A stretch of DNA of 64,000 nucleotides from contig QEOQ01000561.1 of the NCBI GenBank assembly GCA_010279815.1, positions 144,605-208,604 on the forward strand. Direction: 5' to 3'. The translations under genes were made by a program, and so were the position numbers. Shown here in pieces: positions 56,270-64,000 of this stretch; position 1 is the first letter of the stretch, and each line of letters starts with the position of its first letter. The notes under the pieces were generated by a model, which was not told where the DNA came from, made no database searches, and saw only the letters and a program-made list of their open reading frames with translations. This DNA comes from Brachionus plicatilis (taxonomy: Eukaryota > Rotifera > Eurotatoria > Ploima > Brachionidae).

Positions 56270-58500
56270 CATTTCATTTATTTAATTTTATTAAATAATT
56301 ATTACAAGTTAAAAATAAAAAATTATAAATTTGTTTAAAAAAAAATTGAAATATTTAAATTAATTTTTTTGAATTTTGCAAACTTCAACTTTGATCTCTT
56401 GATCACAAAGCTATTCATCAATCTTGTATAGAAATATTCAAAGGTTTTTTCACTTAGCCGTTTTTGACATCGGTTCAATCAGATTGTCACTATTCCTTAA
56501 ATTGTATTTTAAATTAAAAAACAATTAGAAAATCTTAGAATAATTGATAAACAAATTTTTTCTAACCAGAATTTTTAAATTTTTTTTTATTAATCCAAAA
56601 TTTAACCAAAAATTTTAGTAAAAGTCAAAATGCACAAACTAAAGTCCAAGTCCGGACTAAAAAAAATATTAAAAAAAGTCCGTACTTGAACTTAACTTGA
56701 GTCTTGTGACTTTTAAACAACTGTGGTTATTTTCTAATAAATGTTCTAAGTTTTTACATGATCCCTGAAAGCAATAGCTGATTGTAAATTAAACCGTGAT
56801 TGCGGCAAAAGACCAGCGGCGACAGACAAGCCAGAAAAATGAAGATTTATTTTATTGATATATTAATTTATTTGTTTCTTTATTTCATAACTCATAAATT
56901 TAATTTTTTTTTTTTAATTCTTCTTAATAAAATTTAAATCTAGATTTTCTTAAATAAATTTTTTATTTTTTATTGTAAGTTCTGTATGAAATTTCACATT
57001 TGATTTTTATATAAATGAACTTTTTTTTTAGTATCTGTTAAGAAAAAACACAATTTTTTTGAAATGAAAAAATTTGAATTTTAGCTTATCATTAAAAATC
57101 GTTTGATTTTTTCGTTTTAGCATCCAAAATTAGAACAAAATTTTGTTTTTTTATCAAACTTTGAGAAAGAGGTCTAAAAAATGATGTATTTATTAAAAAT
57201 TCTAATTGATTCTTAGCCAAGATTCTGAAGCAATTTATTTATTTAGCCCAATATTCTGTTTGCTTTTCTAGATGCAACATCATTGTTTGTTCAAATCTCT
57301 TTTGTATTTGATTAAACTTTTTCATTCCTCTTCCAAAGGTACAAACTTATACATATAATTAAACTGGATGTAAGGCTTTGTAACTTTTTTTAAAATTAAT
57401 GATTAAAAAAGTAATTGTCATCCAAATATTCGTCTATCCCATTAGAAGTTAAAAATAAAATTGAAGAAAGTTCTACTGATCTTATATTTGGTGACTCCGT
57501 AAGACCACCAGCATAACCAAAAAAAAATTTAAAAATTGAATTTATTTAAAAAAAAAAGCAAAAAAAAATAAATCATTTTCATTAAAAAATATTTATCTGA
57601 GAAAACATTTTATGGGTCTCAAATGTTTAAATAGAGCTGATAGCATTCAATTTTAATTTTTTGAATTTTTCTGAAATTAAATTAATTTATAAAAAGTATG
57701 TCTTAATTGAATTTTTTTTATCTCGAGTGAATAATACTTTATTTATGCCATATCGATTTCTCAAGAGTTTGATCGTGCTCGACAAAGTTGTACTAAATTA
57801 AAGCTGGATCATCATCCTATTCGATCAAGATATAAGCCAATTTTACCATTTGAATAATAAAAGCAATTATTTTTTTGGGCTTTTTTACTTTTAGTTTTAT
57901 AAAATCTTAAACAGAACAATAAAACTTGCCAAACCACTTAGGTATAGAATATAATTTCGTTTTTTAACTTAAAAGTTCAAAAAATATTTAAAAAAATGTA
58001 AAATTACAAATTTAAAAATTTAAAAATTAGAAAATTCAAAATTAGATAAACTAATTTTTTGATTTCCAACCAGAATCGAAAAATTCAATCGAAGAATTAA
58101 AAAATCAATTTTTATCAAATTTCAAATGAGTTAAACTGTTTTTATTTACAATCTTAAATTTTATCTGATGTTTCTTCGCTAATTTGATAATAATTTAAAT
58201 TAATGTCAATATTTGATTTTACATTTAAAAAATAGATTTAAAATAAAGATTACTCTTTATTCATTTAAAATGTCTATCTAACAAAAAAATCTCAATTTTG
58301 AATAAACTTTTTAAAAATGACAAGTTTTTTTCGATCACAGCTTTATTCAAAAAATAAATTTCTAATCCATGTCTTTAACAAAATTAGACTTCTAATCAAG
58401 TTCTAAAAACCAACACGAAACTAAAATTGACCTGAACAATTCTCACAAAATATCGGACACTAAAATATTTTTGCTTTGTTTTCTTAGTATCGAATTTTTC
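56270..58500. other. Intergenic region with transposon debris
   Basis: 2.2 kb upstream of POGLUT1. It contains a solo MITE end (TTCTGTATGAAATTTCACAT near 56980), a 28-codon minus frame (57239-57325: MKKFNQIQKRFEQTMMLHLE...), and a possible retroelement fragment (57735-57857). No gene supported. Confidence 0.4.
57735..57857 (+). pseudogene. Possible Ty3/gypsy pol fragment
   Basis: 40 open codons reading YFIYAISISQEFDRARQSC and TKLKLDHHPIRSRYKPILPF, then a stop. The last part resembles the region just before the reverse transcriptase of Ty3/gypsy elements (HxIxLxDxxPIRxRYR). No flanking LTR seen. Confidence 0.25.
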
Positions 58501-58508
58501 TATAAATA
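58501..58508 (+). promoter_or_regulatory. TATA box TATAAATA
   Basis: TATAAATA 58 bp before the POGLUT1 start codon, in a slightly less AT-biased context (GTCATCTCTACT follows). Position and sequence fit a core promoter with transcription starting near 58530. Confidence 0.4.
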
Positions 58509-58565
58509 GTCATCTCTACTAGATTTTTATAATTTCTATCAAAATTATAATTTTATCCAAAAAAA

Positions 58566-60077
58566 ATGGCTAAACTAGCTGTGTTTGTTCTGTTAGTTAG
58601 TTTTTATTCAATATTGGCTACAAAATGTGATCCAGATGACGTGGAGTGCCATGAAAAGCAAAAATATACTCGAGGTTTTTTTTTTATCTATTTGAAAAAA
58701 AAAATAATCATTAAAAATTTAAAGAGCAAAACGATAATAGTCAAAAATGGGAAAAATATTTATCAAAAATAAGAGATGCTTTGGCCAATTATCAGGAATG
58801 TGAAAGCACAAATTGTTCTTGTTTTAAAAAGTAATAAATTTAAATAAAAATTAATTTTAAATTATTAGAAAATTTCTATTAAAACAATTTAAAGGCGTCT
58901 GAATTACGATTTGAGTCCGTGGCAAAAAACTGGTATTAGCAGAGATCTTTTCAAACAAGGAGCAAAGATACCAAGACTATCACACTACCAAATAATAGAT
59001 CATAAGCTCTACCGAAATAATGATAAATTTTTTCCCTTCAGAAATTCTGGAATCGAGCATTTTTTGCTCAAAATTGCCAATAATCTTCCTGATACTGAGT
59101 TTATTGTAAACACTCAAGACTGGCCACAAACTTCTGTATGGACCGAACCGAAAATTCCAATTTTCTCCTTTTCCAAAGTGGTATGATTAAATTTATCATT
59201 TATTTAATTTATTAAATAAAAATATATAAAGGATAGTCAGAATAGCGATATTATGTATCCAGCTTGGACTTTTTGGGAAGGAGGTCCAGCGGTATGGCCG
59301 ATATATCCGAATGGTCTAGGTAGATGGGATGAACAGTGCAAAATTATTCCAAAGTAGAAAAAAACTGCTATTAATAAATTAAATAATTAAAATTTTAACT
59401 AATGTAGAGAAGCGAAAAAATGGCCATGGGGCAAAAAAGTATCAAAGGGTTTTTTTAGGGGTTCAAGAACAAGTGGTGAACGGGATCCGTTAGTCTTGTT
59501 ATCACGAGCTGAACCCGATTTAGTTGATGCCCAATATACCAAAAACCAGGCTTGGAGGTCCGAAGCAGATACTTTGGGTGCAAAACCCGCTGAGGAAATA
59601 AAATTAGAAGATCATTGCAAATACAAGTAGAATTTTTAGCAAAATTTTTATTTTTTTAATTTATATTTTAAGATATTTGTTTAATTTCCGCGGCGTGGCA
59701 GCAAGTTTTAGATTCAAACATTTATTTTTGTGCAATTCGCTAGTGTTCCATGTTGGAGATGAATCGTTGGAGTTTTTCTATGATGAGCTAAAACCGTGGG
59801 TACATTATATCCCGGTAAGACAGGACTTGAGCGATGCCAAAGAGCTTCTTGAATTTGTCAAAGAAAATGATAAGATTGCCAAAGAAATAGCATCGAGGTA
59901 TGATAAAAAAAATATTTTAGATTAAAGTTATATTTTCTTTTAAGAGGAAAGACATTTGTCATCGACCACTTAAAAATGGAACATATCTATTGTTATTGGG
60001 AAGAGTTGATCAAAGAATATACAAAATTGCTAAAATTTAAACCAAAATTAAATAAAAAATTTGAAAAAGTTCAATAA
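58566..60077 (+). CDS. POGLUT1: Protein O-glucosyltransferase 1 (Rumi, GT90 family)
   Basis: Seven exons (58566-58674, 58725-58830, 58895-59180, 59232-59353, 59408-59626, 59673-59897, 59945-60077) join in phase to give 399 residues (human 392). It adds O-glucose to EGF repeats of Notch in the endoplasmic reticulum. Seen: a signal peptide ([18 protein letters not shown]), [37 protein letters not shown] (catalytic-type Asp), [85 protein letters not shown] and [19 protein letters not shown]. Introns are tiny (46-64 bp). The first donor (G|GTTTTT) is weak but needed for frame. The C-terminus ends FEKVQ, without the KDEL-type signal of Rumi. Confidence 0.93.
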
Positions 60078-61191
60078 TTTGGAGTTGTTAGTTTGGATAG
60101 AATCTCAACTAATTTTTTTGATTTTTTGTTTTAGACACTTAATTTTACAATTTATTTTGAAAATAAATTTTTAGTTGATTAAATCATTGTTATTTTTGAA
60201 AAGATTCATTTAAAACCACAAAATAAAAAGCGAATCTTATCTACTAAAGTTGTTGTGACATATTTAGAAAAACCCTTAAATATAAGAAGCATAAATATAG
60301 ATATAAAACTATTCAATGTTTTTTTCTAAACTTAAATTAAAAATAAGCATCTTTAAAAATTTAACATTTTCTTCATTTTTTTTGAGATTTTTAATTTTTA
60401 AAAGAAATGGTAACGATTGATAGCTTTCCGTGACTTCAGTTTTGTTACTGGGTATTTATAACATTGATGTCGAACTTGTAGCTCTTTCTATTAAATAAAT
60501 TTTTTAATAATTTTAAATCTAAAGGTTTCTAATTATTATAAGAGATACTCGTTTATAACGTGGAAAATAGCATGCAATGGGTTTAATTTAATCTTTTCCA
60601 CTGACAGAAAAAAATTAAAATAAATGATAGAAAATTTTAATTTTTTAAAGTTTAAAATTGTGTACTTTATTAAGATTAATAATAAAAAAAATAAAAATGA
60701 ATTTTAGATAAACAATACAAAAAATTTTAATTTTAATATTTTAAATTTTAATTAAATTTTAAAATATGTTACAAAATTTTATAAAATACAAATTAAATTT
60801 ATTGTCTTTTCTTCTACAAAAATGATAAAATACAGACTTAATAAAAATGTATTAAAAAATTTGAACAATAATACTCAAATGTGCTGTTGATGTGATCATT
60901 AGAATTTCCTTTTGATGGAATTCTAAAAAAAACACTCTTTCTCTGGTCATTCATCTGAGAAAATTCAAATTTGTTAAATTAATTTTTTTTGCAAAAACAA
61001 AGAAAAAATTTAACTTAAATTTGCTTTTTTATCATAAAAACTTATTTTTGCATTTAAAAATTTGCAGCAAAAATGAAAAAAAGAAATTAAATATTCATTG
61101 CTTTAATGATAAAGATATTAAATTATAAAATATCAAAACATGTGCTCCATAAAATCCAAATTTAAAATAAAAAAAATATTTAGATTGAAGA
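60078..61191. other. Intergenic region POGLUT1 / NOG1
   Basis: 1.1 kb, A+T-rich. A tttag acceptor-like site lies 9 bp before the NOG1 ATG. Nothing else seen. Confidence 0.3.
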
Positions 61192-63627
61192 ATGTCTCAC
61201 TATAACTTCAAAAAGATAATTACAGTACCAACGGCCAAGGACTTTATAGATGTAATTTTGTCCAAGACCCAGCGAAAAACACCAACAGTCATACACAAAC
61301 AGTATGCAATCGGTAGGATTCGGCAATTTTACACCCGTAAGGTAAAATATACACAGCAAAACTACCATGATAAATTGACACAAATATTGACTGATTTTCC
61401 AAAACTGGACGAGGTGCATCCGTTCTATGCCGATTTGATGAATATTCTTTATGACAAAAACCATTATAAATTGGCCTTAGGTCAAATAAACATGGCTCGT
61501 CACCTCATCGACAAGTATTTACATTAAAGTCTTTTTATTTAATAAAAATTTCTATTAATTTTAAATCCAAGTGTTTCCAAAGACTATTCACGTCTATTGA
61601 AATATTCAGACTCCTTATACAGATGTAAGTGTCTGAAAAAAGCAGCCCTAGGACGGTAATTTTAAATTTGTAAAATAATTAAAAAAAAATTAATAATTTA
61701 TAATTTTAAAGAATGTGTACTATCATAAAGCGCCAGACCCAGAGTTTACAATATTTGGAACAAATCCGCCAGCATTTAACCCGCTTGCCATCAATAGATC
61801 CAAACACCAGAACATTGCTTATCTGCGGTTTTCCCAATGTGGGAAAATCAAGTTTTTTGAACAAAGTAACACAAGCTGATGTTGAGGTACAACCCTATGC
61901 ATTCACCACTAAATCTTTGTATGTCGGCCACACTGATTACAAATATTTGAGATGGCAAGTGGTTGATACGCCAGGCATTTTGGATCATTCCTTAGAGGAC
62001 CGTAATACCATCGAAATGCAGTCCATAACTGCAATGGCTCATTTAAGAGCCTCTATTTTGTATATCATGGATGTGTCAGAGCAGTGTGGATACTCCATCG
62101 AAGAACAAGTATCTCTTTTCAACAATATCAAGGCCCTTTTTGCCAATAAACCACTCATTTTGGTTGCCAATAAAGTAGACATTAGAAAAATAGCAGAGCT
62201 GCCTGATGAAAAAAAAGTATTTAAATTTTTTTAAATTTTTTCTATTTTAAAATTGAATTAAATTTTAAAAAATATTTTGAATTTATGAAAAAAATATTTT
62301 ATACTGAATTACATTTAAAAAGAATATATATTTTATTTTGAATTAAATTTAAAAAAAAATATTTTGAATTTAATTTTAAAAAAAAATATTTTATTCTGAA
62401 TTACATTTAAAAAATATATATATTTTATTTTGAATTAAATTTAAAAAAAAATATTTTATTCTGAATTAAATTTTAAAAAAAAATTTATTTTGAATTACAT
62501 TTAAAAAATAATATTTTATTTTGAATTACATTTAAAAAATATATATATTTTATTTTGAATTACATTTAAAAAAAAATATATATTTTGAATTAAATTTAAA
62601 AAAAAAATTTATTTTGAATAAAATTTTTTTCAAGAAATTTTTTGATGAATTTGCCAAAGAAAATATTCCAATATTGGAAATGAGCAATTTAAATGAAGAA
62701 GGAGTAATGTTTGTGCGCAACGAGGCCTGTGAGCGTTTGTTAGCGCACCGAGTTGAATTGAAGGCTAAATCATCGCGAGTAAACGATGTGCTCAATCGGC
62801 TACACTTGGCAGAACCAGTCAAACGAGACAATAAAGAAAGACCACCATGTATACCGCAGGCTATTATTCAAAAGCGTGAGTCTACAATGGAGGTTGAAAA
62901 AGTGCGCAAGAAGTTGGAACGCGATTTGGAATTGGAACTCGGTGACGAGTACACAGTAGACTTGAGAAAGACCTGGGATCTCACAAATAATGAAGAAAAA
63001 TATGACTCCATTCCAGAAATAATGAATGGACACAATATAGCTGATTTTGTTGATCCTGAAATAATGGAAAAATTAAATCAACTTGAAGAAGAAGAAGACA
63101 GACTTGTCGAGTCCGGTTTCTATGATTCCAAACAAGAAGGGAATGATGATGACTCTAAAAAGATCAAAAAATTGGCCAAACGCATCCGTACCACTCGTAA
63201 ATTGGGCATCCTTGAATCTCGGTTTAACAAGAGTCACAAGAGAAAGGCCCAATTGCCCAGGACCACCCAAAAAGTGGCTCGTAGTCGTCTTGAAAGAACC
63301 ATGGGAGATCTAGGCTTGGATATGAATGACAAAGATGATGCTCACTACAACAAGAGTGTGGCTAGAAGTGAGTCGCACAAGCCGGTCAAACGGGCCCGTG
63401 AGGACTCTGAGGGCCATGTTAGAAGCAGCTCTAGATTGCCGCGTGACAAGTCTGGTATGCGTGATCAGTCAATGATGGAAAGAGCTCGTGATATGACCAA
63501 AAAATCACAACGAAAATTGTTGAATAAAGAATCAAGAATCGGAGAAGCTGACCGCACAATAACAATCAAAAAACCAAAACATTTGTTTTCTGGCAAACGT
63601 AAAAATGGAAAAACTGATAGAAGATAA
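61192..63627 (+). CDS. GTPBP4: Nucleolar GTP-binding protein NOG1 (GTPBP4)
   Basis: Exons 61192-61514, 61572-61655, 61712-62216 and 62635-63627 give 634 residues, the same length as human. A nucleolar GTPase needed for 60S subunit maturation. Seen: [47 protein letters not shown]; the spliced block [30 protein letters not shown]; GTPase motifs GFPNVGKSS (about 175), DTPGILD (221) and NKVD (289); [23 protein letters not shown]; a basic coiled region; and the C-terminal [19 protein letters not shown] start ATG later in the frame is not needed. The third intron is a minisatellite. Confidence 0.96.
62217..62634 (+). repeat. AT-only minisatellite filling NOG1 intron 3
   Basis: About ten imperfect units of TATTTTGAATTAAATTTAAA (some with ACATTT for AAATTT and a TATATATA insert) make up nearly the whole 418-bp intron, while the other two introns of the gene are 56-57 bp. 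The intron has probably grown by unit duplication. Confidence 0.85.
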
Positions 63628-63742
63628 ATTTTTTCAATTTAAATTAAATAAAAATTATTAAAAAAAAAAATATTTTTTTTAATTGTTAAAGCGATTTTAA
63701 ACCGCTTAAATTTTTAATTTTCTATTTGAAAATTTTCTCAGA

Positions 63743-64000
63743 ATGAGTTTAGAGGCTAAGTTTGACTGTGCTCAGGGAGCTGTTAGAGCTGTCCGATTTA
63801 ACAAAAATGGCAACTATTGCATTACTTGTGGCTCGGATAGAACAGTTAAACTTTGGAATCCGTATAAACAGCTTAGAATACAAACTTATTCTGGACATAA
63901 CCAAGAGGTGTTGGATGCCGATTGTTCAATCGATCATTCGTTTATATGTACCGGATCGGCTGATAAATCAGTAAACTACATTGATGTCAAAACTGGTCAG
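63743..64000 (+). CDS. WDR83: WD-repeat protein WDR83/MORG1, N-terminal part
   Basis: 86 codons to the window end without an intron. MSLEAKFDCAQGAVRAVRFN, then KNGNYCITCGSDRTVKLWNP, then RIQTYSGHNQEVLDADCS and TGSADKSVNYIDVKTGQ match the start of WDR83 (DCGQGAVRAVRFNVDGNYCL, TCGSDKTLKLWNP, TYSGHGYEVLDA). WDR83 is a beta-propeller scaffold in MAPK signalling that is also found with the spliceosome. The first two WD repeats are visible. The ATG lies one base after ttttctcag, a strong 3' splice site, 115 bp from the NOG1 stop, so this may be the second gene of a trans-spliced operon. Confidence 0.93.
   Translation, partial: MSLEAKFDCAQGAVRAVRFNKNGNYCITCGSDRTVKLWNPYKQLRIQTYSGHNQEVLDADCSIDHSFICTGSADKSVNYIDVKTGQ

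Noticed and set aside
55454..56272. Long frames crossing the N run on both strands
   Set aside because: They are open only because N has no stop codons.

Overview
The window is animal nuclear DNA that is very AT-rich (roughly three quarters A+T by eye). Its genes are split by GT-AG introns, many only 48-120 bp long and some over 1 kb. Gene content (a SMAD2/3 transducer, rhodopsin-family GPCRs, a PRDM3/16-type factor, POGLUT1) marks a bilaterian. The Nit-Fhit fusion, known from flies and nematodes, together with the small introns and compact genes, suggests a protostome with a small genome. A monogonont rotifer (Brachionus-like) is my best guess from general look, but the sequence does not prove it. 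Most exon models below were built by joining reading frames at splice sites that keep phase and checking the product against remembered family sequences.

Layout. 0.3-8.8 kb: housekeeping genes COA7 (-), POLR3G/RPC7 (+), OGFOD1 (-), RPS8 (+). 8.8-11.4 kb: a graveyard of hairpin MITEs. 11.4-13.6 kb: peptide-type GPCR (-). 16.4-22.6 kb: AUH (+) meeting NitFhit (-) tail to tail. 24.3-25.5 kb: ICMT and MRPS21, both minus, 50 bp apart. 25.5-30.4 kb: gene-poor with tandem duplications, leading into the PRDM3/16 (hamlet/EVI1) gene at 30.4-34.6 kb. 35.9-37.0 kb: a second GPCR (-). 37.7-39.7 kb: an intronless TPR-SET protein (+). 44.1-55.6 kb: SMAD2/3 (+), whose single 10-kb coding intron is full of transposons, including one nested inside another. 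55.6-56.2 kb: assembly gap. 58.6-64.0 kb: three plus-strand genes, POGLUT1, NOG1/GTPBP4 and WDR83 (cut by the window end).

The genes do not form one pathway. Several touch ribosome biology (RPS8, MRPS21, NOG1, OGFOD1 as ribosomal-protein hydroxylase, RPC7 for Pol III), and developmental signalling is represented by SMAD2/3, the PRDM factor and POGLUT1 (Notch). I see no CRISPR, no tRNA or rRNA gene, and no convincing wholly new system. The best leads are a palindromic MITE superfamily with 9-bp target duplications, the nested transposon pair, a GC-AG intron at the Nit/Fhit joint, perfect RFX X-boxes in introns of two developmental regulators, and SMAD2/3 and PRDM proteins with altered domains.
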